NCBI RefSeq assembly: GCF_001612745.1
Contig: NZ_BDBA01000042.1
Location: forward strand, 1 to 32,536
DNA length: 32,536 nucleotides
DNA from: Nocardia amamiensis NBRC 102102
GTDB taxonomy: Bacteria; Actinomycetota; Actinomycetes; Mycobacteriales; Mycobacteriaceae
Direction: 5' to 3'
Position numbers and translations under genes: made by a program. Below the pieces are notes generated by a model. It had not been told where the DNA came from and searched no databases. It saw nothing but the letters and a program-made list of their open reading frames with translations. Shown here one piece after another: positions 8,319 through 15,085 of the stretch. The first letter of the stretch is position 1; every line of letters starts with the position of its first letter.

Positions 8319-9086
8319 ATGCCGCGTCCGACCCCGACTGTCGCCCCGTCCACTGCCGAGCGGGTGCGCAGCGCGTGTGTCCACGCGGAGCAGGCGGTAC
8401 TCGCCATGCCGGGCATCGATCCGACGGCCGCGTCCGTGCATCACGTGCGACCGTGCGGCGACGCGGTGATCGCGGTGCCGACCGCATCGGTCGCGGCGAT
8501 CCTGGCGGGCAACTCCGGCGAGAACGGGGCGCCTGCGGTGCTGGAACTCACCGACCACGCGCCGCTGCCGCTGCGCGAGCCGGTACGCGCGCTGGTCTGG
8601 CTGCGCGGCTGGGTGCGTGCGGTTCCCGCGCAAGCGCAGCGCGCTCTGGCCACCGAAGTAGCTAAGGAGAACCCGCATCCCGGACTGCTCGACGTCGGCT
8701 TCGGCGCGACCCTGCTGCGCCTGGTGATCAGCTCCGCGGTGGTGGCCGACTCGACCGGGGCAGAGTCGGTGAGCAGCGACGAACTGCGGCTGGCGCAGCC
8801 GGATCCGTTCTGCGCCATGGAATCGGCGTGGCTACAGCACCTGCATGCCGACCACGCCGACATCATCGCCCAGCTGGCCAGGCACCTGCCGCCGCGCCTG
8901 CAACACGGCATCGTGCACCCGCTGGCCATCGACCGCTACGGAGTCACCCTCCGCGTCGAAGGACTCGACGGCGACCACGACTTCCGCCTCCCGTTCAGCG
9001 CCCCGGCCGACGACATCGAGGCACTCAGCCGCGCCGTGCGCACCCTGGCCGGCTGCCCGTTCCTCAACGGCTTGCGCCGCATCTGA
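8319..9086 (+). CDS. DUF2470 domain protein, predicted IdeR-repressed (Rv3839-like)
   Basis: A 255-residue soluble protein. The C-terminal part (ESAWLQHLHADHADIIAQLARHLP, then DRYGVTLRVEGLDGDHDFRLPFSAPADDIEALSRAVRTLAGC) is a DUF2470 domain, a module also found in HugZ-type haem-degrading proteins. The N-terminal half resembles the partner split-barrel-like part, but haem ligands cannot be assigned with confidence. The start is ATG 8319, which has a perfect GGAGG at 8309-8313 with 5 nt spacing; an upstream ATG at 8289 overlaps the IdeR box and is not used. The iron box and the nearby ferritins suggest a role in haem or iron handling under iron limitation; the reaction is not known. Confidence 0.82.
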   Translation: MPRPTPTVAPSTAERVRSACVHAEQAVLAMPGIDPTAASVHHVRPCGDAVIAVPTASVAAILAGNSGENGAPAVLELTDHAPLPLREPVRALVWLRGWVRAVPAQAQRALATEVAKENPHPGLLDVGFGATLLRLVISSAVVADSTGAESVSSDELRLAQPDPFCAMESAWLQHLHADHADIIAQLARHLPPRLQHGIVHPLAIDRYGVTLRVEGLDGDHDFRLPFSAPADDIEALSRAVRTLAGCPFLNGLRRI

Positions 9087-9386
9087 TCCGCCGCTCGGCG
9101 ACGTCGGCCGCCGCACGGCTACGGTTCGCCCATCACCCCGGCGATCCGGCTTCGCAGCCAGCCGATCAGCAGACTGTTCCAGCAGACACAGACCCGTGCC
9201 ATTCGTCTTCGCATCGACCTCGTCGTCGGGCAGCGGTCCGAGCAGTTGCGCGTTCAGCCAGCGACGCTTCGCAAGCCTGGCGCTTGAACTCGACTGGCTG
9301 GTCCACCTCGCCTACGGGACGAAGTCACGGGGCGACGACAGCGACGCGACGCGCGCCGCACAGGACCGGCGCAATAGATTCGACCC
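9087..9386. other. Non-coding gap before the CPBP gene
   Basis: About 300 bp without a supported gene. One minus-strand frame stays open through most of it with coding-like codon use (around ...RRWLNAQLLGPLPDDEVDA...), but it has no ATG or GTG start in the gap and runs into the antisense of the DUF2470 gene. It could be a decayed gene remnant. The right end carries the TAGATT -10 candidate of the CPBP gene. Confidence 0.4.
9375..9380 (+). promoter_or_regulatory. Candidate -10 box (TAGATT) of the CPBP gene, leaderless layout
   Basis: TAGATT is followed by 6 nt and then ATG 9387, with no ribosome-binding sequence. This fits a leaderless transcript starting at the ATG. Confidence 0.5.
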
Positions 9387-10181
9387 ATGCGTGCGGAGTC
9401 CGGTGCCGAGTGGGACGAGGTCGAGCCGACCGATCGGGAACGACGTGCGCTCAAACTCGAGATCGCCGTCGTGCTGCTCGTCACCTTCGGCCTCAGCGGG
9501 TTGAACGCGGCGCTGGCGCTGGTGGAGAGCTCGCTCGCGCCGGGCGGGGTCCGCGGGCGGACTATCGCGCTGAACCCGTCGCGGTCCACCCAGTCCACGA
9601 TCGACCTGCTGTTTCAGCTGCTCAGCGTGCTGCGGCTGGTCGGATGGGCGGCGCTGGGACTGTATCTGCTGTGGCGCGGCGGGCTCGGGCCGCGACTGAT
9701 CGGACTGGCGAACCGGATCCGGTGGCGTTCGGACGTGCTGCCGAGCATGGCGCTCGCCGCGCTCATCGGGGTGCCGGGCCTGGGGCTGTATCTCATCGCG
9801 CACGCGCTGGGCATCAGCGTGACGATCGTGCCCGCCTCGCTCGGCGACTACTGGTGGCGGCTGCCCGCGCTGATCCTGTCGGCCTGCGCGAACGCAATGG
9901 CCGAGGAAGTGATCGTGGTGGCGTTCCTGCTCACCCGGTTGCGCCAGCTCGGCTGGTCGGCGCACTCCGCGCTGCTGGCCTCGGCGCTGCTGCGCGGCAG
10001 CTACCACCTGTACCAGGGGCTGGGCGGCGGGCTCGGAAACATTGTGATGGGCGTCATCTTCGGTCACTACTGGCAGCGCACGAATCGGCTGTGGCCGCTC
10101 ATCCTCGCGCACGCGACCATCGACGCGGTCGCCTACATCGGCTATACCGTTCTGCGCGGCCATGTTTCGTGGCTGCCGTAA
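9387..10181 (+). CDS. CPBP family intramembrane protease-like protein
   Basis: A 264-residue polytopic membrane protein with about six to seven hydrophobic segments after a charged N-terminus. It shows the CPBP/ABI (CAAX protease-like) landmarks: motif 1 AEEVIVVAFL with the paired glutamates, motif 2 in LLRGSYHLYQG, and motif 3 HATIDA. Oddity: motif 1 in most members is EExxxR, but here the Arg position is Val, so activity may differ or the subfamily uses another residue. Such proteins act in the membrane on prenylated or other membrane-bound substrates; the substrate here is unknown. Start ATG 9387 follows the TAGATT box by 6 nt. Confidence 0.82.
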   Translation: MRAESGAEWDEVEPTDRERRALKLEIAVVLLVTFGLSGLNAALALVESSLAPGGVRGRTIALNPSRSTQSTIDLLFQLLSVLRLVGWAALGLYLLWRGGLGPRLIGLANRIRWRSDVLPSMALAALIGVPGLGLYLIAHALGISVTIVPASLGDYWWRLPALILSACANAMAEEVIVVAFLLTRLRQLGWSAHSALLASALLRGSYHLYQGLGGGLGNIVMGVIFGHYWQRTNRLWPLILAHATIDAVAYIGYTVLRGHVSWLP

Positions 10182-10195
10182 CTCAACTGTGCCCT

Positions 10196-10216
10196 CCGGG
10201 CCGCTAACGGCCCGGT
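10196..10216 (+). terminator. Hairpin after the CPBP gene
   Basis: CCGGGCCG, loop CTAA, CGGCCCGG forms a perfect 8-bp stem starting 14 nt after the stop codon. The tail is only weakly T-rich (TCCCG), so termination is plausible but not certain. Confidence 0.5.
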
Positions 10217-10282
10217 CCCGTGGGCGAATTACCAAACAGCACCCCGCTGTACGCATGCGGCACCCGACTACCGCCCGATAAG

Positions 10283-10288
10283 TAGAGT
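10283..10288 (+). promoter_or_regulatory. Candidate -10 box (TAGAGT) of the LCP gene
   Basis: TAGAGT lies 7 nt before ATG 10296 and 4 nt before an in-frame GTG at 10293. The spacing favours the ATG as a leaderless start. Confidence 0.45.
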
Positions 10289-10295
10289 CTCAGTG

Positions 10296-11648
10296 ATGAA
10301 CGGCGACGACCCCCAGCGCAACGCGCGAGCGCGCCGGATGCCGCCGCCAGGTAGGCCCGGTGAACCCCCGATGCGGCGACGCATGCCTCCCCCGGGGCCG
10401 GGCGCCCCGCCGCCGATCGAACCCACCCAAGTGGTGCGCCGCGACGGCCCACCCCACGCGCCGCCGCTGGCGTATTCGCAGGTCCCGCCGGAACAGCGCA
10501 TGCCACCGCACAGGCCGCCACAGGCACGCACGCACGCCCCTACCCAGCGTCCGGTCCCGCATCCCTCGCATGCACCGACACAGCGGCCGGTGCCCTTTGA
10601 CGACGGGCCGCCCCACGCGCCGACGCAGAAACCGCGACCGTATCGCGAAGGCCCGCCGCCGGTACCTCCGCGCGGCGCGCGCCCAGCCCAGGCGCCGCGA
10701 CCGCGCCGCAAGCGCCACCCCTTCCGCTGGTTTCTGGTGATCCTGCTGGTACTGGTGGTCGCCGCGGTCGGCGCCGTCATCAAGCTGGACAACTCGCTCA
10801 ACCGCATCCCCGCGCTGGCGAACTACGCCAAGCGGATCGGCAACACACCGGGCACGAACTGGCTGCTGGTCGGCTCCGACGGACGCGGCGGGCTGACGCC
10901 CGAGCAGGAGCAGGAACTGGCCACCGGCGGCGAGGTGGGTCCGGAGCGCACCGACACGATCATGCTGGTGCACGTCCCCGAGTCAGGCAAGACCACCCTG
11001 GTGAGCCTGCCGCGCGACTCCTACGTCAGCATCCCCGGCCACGGCAAGGACAAACTCAACGCCGCGTTCGCCCTCGGCGGCCCGGCCCTGCTCGCGCAGA
11101 CCGTGGAGATCGCCACCGGCCTGCGCCTGGACCATTACGCGCAGATCGGCTTCGGCGGCTTCGCCAGCGTGGTCGACACGCTCGGCGGCATCGATGTCTG
11201 CGTACCGAAACCGATCGACGACCCGCTCGCGGGCATCGATCTACCCGCGGGCTGCCAGCGCCTGAACGGGCCGCAAGCGCTGGGCTTCGTGCGCAGCCGC
11301 GCCACGGCGCTCGCCGATCTGGACCGGATGAACAATCAGCGGATCTTCATGGCGGCCCTGCTGGAGAAGGCGACCAGCAGCGCCACGCTGGCCAACCCGT
11401 TCAAGCTCTGGCCGCTGGCATCGGACACCGCGAAGTCGCTGAAGGTCGACAATGGCGACCACATCTGGGACCTGGGCCGACTGGCCTGGGCGCTGAAAGG
11501 CGACACGATCGCGACGGCGGTCCCGGTCGGCGGGTTCGACGACACCGACAGCGGCAACGTCGTGCTCTGGGACAAGGACAAGGCCAGCCGGTTCTTCGAC
11601 GCGCTGGCCAGCGACCAACCCGTCCCGGAGGACCTGCTGACACGGTAG
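10296..11648 (+). CDS. LytR-CpsA-Psr (LCP) family cell-wall ligase (Rv3840-like)
   Basis: A 450-residue protein. Residues 1-140 are a Pro/Arg-rich cytoplasmic segment with three imperfect HAPTQ(R/K)P repeats at about 80-115, then a basic RPRRKRH stretch and one transmembrane helix at 144-163. The LCP domain follows outside the membrane: NWLLVGSDGR, PERTDTIMLVHV, VSLPRDSYV, DKLNAAFALGGP, DTLGGIDVCV and FVRSRATALADLDRMNNQ, including the conserved Asp and Arg residues that bind the polyprenyl-pyrophosphate substrate. LCP proteins transfer glycopolymers such as arabinogalactan to peptidoglycan. It occupies the place of Rv3840 next to bfrB. The C-terminal LytR_C domain seen in some relatives is absent. 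Confidence 0.88.
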   Translation: MNGDDPQRNARARRMPPPGRPGEPPMRRRMPPPGPGAPPPIEPTQVVRRDGPPHAPPLAYSQVPPEQRMPPHRPPQARTHAPTQRPVPHPSHAPTQRPVPFDDGPPHAPTQKPRPYREGPPPVPPRGARPAQAPRPRRKRHPFRWFLVILLVLVVAAVGAVIKLDNSLNRIPALANYAKRIGNTPGTNWLLVGSDGRGGLTPEQEQELATGGEVGPERTDTIMLVHVPESGKTTLVSLPRDSYVSIPGHGKDKLNAAFALGGPALLAQTVEIATGLRLDHYAQIGFGGFASVVDTLGGIDVCVPKPIDDPLAGIDLPAGCQRLNGPQALGFVRSRATALADLDRMNNQRIFMAALLEKATSSATLANPFKLWPLASDTAKSLKVDNGDHIWDLGRLAWALKGDTIATAVPVGGFDDTDSGNVVLWDKDKASRFFDALASDQPVPEDLLTR

Positions 11649-11651
11649 CGT
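11646..11651 (+). promoter_or_regulatory. Candidate -10 box (TAGCGT) of the first ferritin gene
   Basis: TAGCGT overlaps the LCP stop codon and is followed by 7 nt and ATG 11659, without a Shine-Dalgarno sequence. The ferritin-like gene could therefore have its own leaderless transcript although it lies only 10 nt after the LCP gene. Confidence 0.4.
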
Positions 11652-11658
11652 CGGTGTC

Positions 11659-12210
11659 ATGCCGGACACCGATGTGGCTCAGTCCTTTCCCGACTTGCTG
11701 CGCGCGCAGATCCGTCATGGGTTCACCGCCGCCCAGCAGTATCTCGCCGCCGCCGTGTACTTCGACTCGAACCGGTTACCGCAACTGGCCGGACACGCCT
11801 ACGCCCGGTCACGCGAGCAGTACGCGAACTCGCTGCGCATGGTGCAGTACCTGCTCGACCGCGATCTGGAGGTGCTCATTGGCGGGCTGGAGGAGATCCA
11901 TTCGACCTTCGACGGCCCGCGTGCCGCGATAGCTTTGCTGCTGGATGCCGAGCAGACCCGCAGCACGCAGATCAGCAATTTGGCCCGAGCGGCCCGCACG
12001 TCCGGCGACTATCTGGGTGAACGATTCGTCCAATGGTTCCTCGAGGAACAGGTGAAGAACGTCGCAGGGATGAACACGCTGCTGGCCGTACTCGACCGCG
12101 CCGATGGCCAACTGTTCGACGTCGAAGAGTTCGTCGCGCGCGAACTGCGGCCGGGGCAACGAGCCGATATCCAGGCGCCGAAAATGGCGGGCGCAGTAAA
12201 GAGTAATTAG
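11659..12210 (+). CDS. Ferritin-like protein with degenerate ferroxidase site
   Basis: A 183-residue ferritin homologue that aligns without gaps over most of its length with the BfrB-type ferritin encoded next to it (shared FTAAQQY, QLA, VQYLLDRD, SGDYLGERFVQWFLEEQV, LFDVEEFVARE). Compared with that neighbour, ferroxidase-type residues are changed: Glu to Gly21, Glu to Gln54, His to Asn57, and the Glu-Glu pair to Lys133-Asn134; Glu98 and Gln131 remain. The four-helix fold appears intact, so the gene does not look like a pseudogene. It probably cannot oxidise iron by itself but may co-assemble with the active ferritin, like a light-chain subunit. The C-terminal tail is basic. The function is inferred. 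Confidence 0.82.
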   Translation: MPDTDVAQSFPDLLRAQIRHGFTAAQQYLAAAVYFDSNRLPQLAGHAYARSREQYANSLRMVQYLLDRDLEVLIGGLEEIHSTFDGPRAAIALLLDAEQTRSTQISNLARAARTSGDYLGERFVQWFLEEQVKNVAGMNTLLAVLDRADGQLFDVEEFVARELRPGQRADIQAPKMAGAVKSN

Positions 12211-12225
12211 GCAACACTAGCCTCA
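12207..12225. promoter_or_regulatory. Candidate IdeR box upstream of bfrB
   Basis: TTAGGCAACACTAGCCTCA matches the iron-box consensus at 13 of 19 positions, with both outer arms mostly kept. It overlaps the stop codon of the first ferritin gene and lies 52 bp before the bfrB ATG. A second inverted repeat, AGCCT-n5-AGGCT (12219-12233), overlaps it. IdeR activates bfrB in M. tuberculosis from several upstream sites (recalled), which fits this position. Confidence 0.5.
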
Positions 12226-12277
12226 ATAAGGCTGTACTTGGATGACATACGCTGTGACCAGAGCTAATGTCACTGCT

Positions 12278-12826
12278 ATGTCAAGCCATCCGGAATCCCC
12301 ACGCAGCAAATTCCACAGCCTGTTGCACGACCAGATCCGGCACGAATTCAATGCCGAGCATCAGTACATCGCGATTGCGGTGTGGTTCGACAATGCCGAT
12401 CTGCCGCAGCTGGCCAAGCGGTTCTATGCGCAGGCGGTCGAGGAACGCAACCACGCGATGATGATCGTGCAGTACTTCCTGGACCGGGATATCAGTATCG
12501 AACTTTCCGGCATCGACGCCGCGAAATCCCGGTTCGACCACGCCCGTGAACCGATCGCTCTGGCGCTCGCCCAAGAGAAGACCGTCACCGAGCAGATCGT
12601 CCAGTTGGCGAGCACCGCCCGGGAAGAGGGCGACTACCTCGGCGAACAGTTCATGCAGTGGTTCCTGAAGGAACAGGTCGAGGAGGTCGCCAAGATGACG
12701 ACCCTGCTCAACATCGCCGACCGCGCCGGGTCGAATCTGTTCGACCTGGAGGAATTCGTCGCCCGGGAAATCAGCGGCCCGAGCGATGCCTCCGGCGCGC
12801 CTTCGGCGGCGGGCGGCTCCATCTGA
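12278..12826 (+). CDS. bfrB: Ferritin, BfrB type
   Basis: A 182-residue ferritin close to M. tuberculosis BfrB (Rv3841) along its whole length. It oxidises Fe(II) and stores iron as a mineral in a 24-subunit cytoplasmic shell. Ferroxidase ligands are present: Glu23 (RHEF), Glu56 and His59 (AVEERNHA), Glu100 (AQEKTV), and Gln133 with Glu135-Glu136 (KEQVEEV). The C-terminal tail SGAPSAAGGSI is like that of BfrB. ATG 12278 is chosen because it gives the family's N-terminus (SPRSKFHSLLHDQI); an in-frame ATG at 12242 lies within the promoter region. A candidate IdeR box upstream and a strong terminator downstream suggest its own transcript, in addition to read-through from the degenerate ferritin gene. 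Confidence 0.93.
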   Translation: MSSHPESPRSKFHSLLHDQIRHEFNAEHQYIAIAVWFDNADLPQLAKRFYAQAVEERNHAMMIVQYFLDRDISIELSGIDAAKSRFDHAREPIALALAQEKTVTEQIVQLASTAREEGDYLGEQFMQWFLKEQVEEVAKMTTLLNIADRAGSNLFDLEEFVAREISGPSDASGAPSAAGGSI

Positions 12827-12849
12827 CCGCGTTCGCCGGAAAAGGCAAG

Positions 12850-12890
12850 CGGGCCCAGCTCCACTTGGAGTTGGGCCCGTTTCCGTTTCA
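12850..12890 (+). terminator. Terminator of bfrB
   Basis: A 13-bp stem, CGGGCCCAGCTCC / GGAGTTGGGCCCG (one G-U pair), with loop ACTT and the T-rich tail TTTCCGTTT, starts 23 nt after the bfrB stop. Confidence 0.85.
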
Positions 12891-13074
12891 GCGAGATACC
12901 CGGCATAAAAGTGCCGGACATTGCCGTGGCCGATGTCCACAGTGCATTACGAGTTCCGTGGTCGATCACATTAGTTCGGTAAGTCTATCCTCATCGTCAG
13001 CCGAGAATCCCAACCGGACAATGAATAGCCACGAGCTCGTCTTCCACTTCCAAGCGCCAGGAAATCAACACAGC

Positions 13075-13995
13075 TCAGCGCAGCGTAACCTGACGCGACC
13101 GCAGTCCGTCGCGGGAACGCCGTTCGTCGGCGGTCAACGGCGCGTCCACGGCCAGCGCCTCGGACAATCGGGTGCCGAACTCGGCCACCGGCTTCAGCCA
13201 CTCGTCGGGGTGCCGCTCGCGGTCCAGGTCGAATACGGGAACGAGCACGCCGTGCGTGCGGAATGAACCGGCGAATCGCGAACCCTCGCCCAACTGCAGT
13301 CCGCCCTTGGCGTGCACGCGGGCCAGTGCCAGCATCAGATCGTCCTCGTTCTCGGGCCGCACCCAGCGGATGTGCGCCTTCTCGCCCGCGTCCACCCACC
13401 ACGCGGCACCGATCGCGTCCGCGTCCAACGCGAGCCGCGCGGACGGCATGATCGCCTGCTTGGCCTGCTCGATGGTCGCCGCCACCTGCGGATCGGGCTC
13501 GACGCCCGCCGGCACCCACCAGTCGAAGTCCTGGTGCACAGTCACGTCCAGGCTCGCAGCAGGTTCGATGACATCGGCCAGCCGCGGGCCGCCCGCGACG
13601 CTCTCCACGGAGCTGAGCGAGTCACCGGGCTCGGCGGACTGCGTCCACAGAATCGCCGCGGCCAGATCGGCGGCCGGGTCCGCGCCCTGGAACTGCACCT
13701 GCGCACCGACGTAGCCGTGGGGCTCGTCACCGGCACGCACCAGAGCGGCTACCGCGCCGGGCAGCACTGTGGCGAGCACCACTGGACGTTCGGCGGCGAC
13801 CGCGGGCGACAGCGTCAACCGCGCCGTGGCCGATGGAACGAACTCGCGCAGCGCGACCAGATCGCACTCCGCGGCCAAGCCCTCGAACGGACGCGTGACG
13901 GTCTGCGCCGCCTGCTCCAGCGCCGCCCGTCGCTCGGCGAGACGCTGCGCCCGGTTCCCGCCGGGCTTAGGACTGTTGCGCTTGCTCTTACCCAC
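13075..13995 (-). CDS. DUF5926 family protein
   Basis: A 306-residue soluble protein with a basic N-terminus (KSKRNSPKPGGNRAQRLAERRAALEQAAQTVTRPFEGLAAECDLVALREFVPSA condensed as KSKRN...FVPSA), then Ala-rich alpha/beta sequence with DFDWWVPAG and ENEDDLMLALARVHAKGGL. I recognise the start and layout as the actinobacterial DUF5926 family; its function is not known. The start is GTG 13995 (VGKSKRN), with TAGGTT 8 nt upstream on the minus strand. It is convergent with bfrB. It has no clear membrane segment or catalytic motif. Confidence 0.72.
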   Translation of the reverse strand: MGKSKRNSPKPGGNRAQRLAERRAALEQAAQTVTRPFEGLAAECDLVALREFVPSATARLTLSPAVAAERPVVLATVLPGAVAALVRAGDEPHGYVGAQVQFQGADPAADLAAAILWTQSAEPGDSLSSVESVAGGPRLADVIEPAASLDVTVHQDFDWWVPAGVEPDPQVAATIEQAKQAIMPSARLALDADAIGAAWWVDAGEKAHIRWVRPENEDDLMLALARVHAKGGLQLGEGSRFAGSFRTHGVLVPVFDLDRERHPDEWLKPVAEFGTRLSEALAVDAPLTADERRSRDGLRSRQVTLR

Positions 13996-14030
13996 GAGGG
14001 GTCAACCTACAGGGTGCTGTGTTGTTTTCT

Positions 14031-14050
14031 GCAGCGCCTGCGGCACTGCG
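14031..14050. repeat. Dispersed repeat copy 1
   Basis: GCAGCGCCTGCGGCACTGCG matches 18 of 20 positions of the sequence at 32438-32457. Both copies lie just outside genes. It abuts the long palindrome. Confidence 0.45.
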
Positions 14051-14051
14051 T

Positions 14052-14146
14052 GTTCGCGGCCCCTTTGTGGCTCGCGTCCGAGCGACCGCCCCTGGCGACT
14101 TCGTCGCGGACGCGGCGGCCACTCGGACGCGAGCCGGGCCGCGAAC
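14052..14146. repeat. Long nested inverted repeat
   Basis: The outer arms are GTTCGCGGCCC (14052-14062) with GGGCCGCGAAC (14136-14146), and GGCTCGCGTCCGAG (14069-14082) with CTCGGACGCGAGCC (14122-14135). That gives 25 perfect base pairs interrupted only by a 6-nt bulge (CTTTGT). Inside is a smaller hairpin GCGAC-TTC-GTCGC (14095-14107). It could form a cruciform or a highly structured RNA. It is not a normal terminator, being long and lacking a T-tail. Confidence 0.75.
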
Positions 14147-14317
14147 GGGCATGCTCGGTCTCGCTTCGCTCGCAAGGTGCAGTGGGGCCGAGGGGTTGCG
14201 CTGGGGAATCAATCTCAGAACCTTCAGCAACGCCCTTGCGCCTCCAGTGTTCACCGTGACTTCGCGGACATACTCCTCCGCCGACCAGCGGCACCAACTG
14301 AAGGTCGGCGTACCCGT

Positions 14318-15085
14318 TCAGGCGGCGCTGAGCAGCGACTTGGTGCGTCCCGGGTGGTTGGTGGCGACCCAGCTGACGCCGAGGTCGGCGCACAGCTGGA
14401 CATCGCCTGGGTCGTCGACGGTCCAGCAGTAGGTGGCGCGGCCCGCGGCGGCCGCCTTGTCGACCAGATCGGGATGGTCGCGCAACGTCTTCACCGAGGG
14501 ACCGACGGCGGTGGCGCCGACCGTCGTCGCGGCGGATCCGCCCAGGTAGCGCGATGATTCGCCGAGCAGAACGGTGGGCAGCAGCGGTGCGGCACGGCGA
14601 ATGCGCCAGACCGCGGTGGCCGCGAAGGACATCACCACCGCACGGGAGTGGTCGGCCGAGGCGGGGGTGGCGATGCCGAATCGCTGGAGCTCGGCCAGCA
14701 GCTTGTTCTCCACCAGCGCGCCGTAGCGGACGGGGTGCTTGGTCTCGATGAACAGCTTGGTCGGCCTGCTGCGCCAGTCCAGCACCAAGCTGATCAGCTC
14801 GCTGAGAGTCAGCACCGAGGCGGGCGCGCCATCGGCGCCGAAATCCAGCGCCCGCAGTTCATCGAGAGTCATCTCGCTGACCAGCCCGCTGCCCGAGGAG
14901 GTTCGGTCGACGGTGCGGTCGTGCACGCACACCAGATGCCCGTCCCTGGTCAGCCGGACATCGCATTCGACGCCGTCGGCGCCTTCCTGGAGCGCCAGCT
15001 CGTAGGCGGCGAGCGTGTGCTCGGGTCGCGCCGCCGAGGCGCCTCGATGCGCGACGACGAATGGCGCGCGACTGCCCTGGCTCAC
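14318..15085 (-). CDS. glpQ1: Glycerophosphodiester phosphodiesterase
   Basis: A 255-residue enzyme hydrolysing glycerophosphodiesters to glycerol-3-phosphate and an alcohol. Active-site residues are visible: His13-Arg14 (VVAHRGAS), Glu22 (RPEHTLAAY), Glu40 and Asp42 (GVECDVRLT), His55 (VCVHD), and later LFIETKHP and CWTVDDP. There is no signal peptide, so it is likely cytoplasmic. It corresponds to M. tuberculosis GlpQ1 (Rv3842c). The GTG start overlaps the stop of the upstream membrane-protein gene (GTGA), and a GGAGGAGG site lies about 10 nt before it. It is the last gene of the rhodanese-membrane protein-glpQ operon. Confidence 0.92.
   Translation of the reverse strand: MSQGSRAPFVVAHRGASAARPEHTLAAYELALQEGADGVECDVRLTRDGHLVCVHDRTVDRTSSGSGLVSEMTLDELRALDFGADGAPASVLTLSELISLVLDWRSRPTKLFIETKHPVRYGALVENKLLAELQRFGIATPASADHSRAVVMSFAATAVWRIRRAAPLLPTVLLGESSRYLGGSAATTVGATAVGPSVKTLRDHPDLVDKAAAAGRATYCWTVDDPGDVQLCADLGVSWVATNHPGRTKSLLSAA

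Larger units (their letters stand above)
13996..14317. other. Non-coding gap with a long inverted repeat
   Basis: A 322-bp region without a supported gene. It contains a 20-nt element at 14031-14050 repeated near the right end of the window, a 95-bp imperfect palindrome (14052-14146), and a short GCGCTTCGCTCGC-like hairpin near 14160. The remainder to 14317 shows nothing recognisable. Confidence 0.6.

Noticed and set aside
9312..10256. 314-codon minus-strand frame opposite the CPBP gene
   Set aside because: Gln/Arg/Pro-rich shadow; the plus strand encodes a membrane protein with motifs.
12242..12277. N-terminal extension of BfrB
   Set aside because: The extra residues are not ferritin-like and the sequence lies in the promoter and IdeR region.
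12899..12916. Hairpin CCGGCA-n-TGCCGG after bfrB as a second terminator
   Set aside because: Short stem, no T-tail; the 12850 hairpin explains termination.
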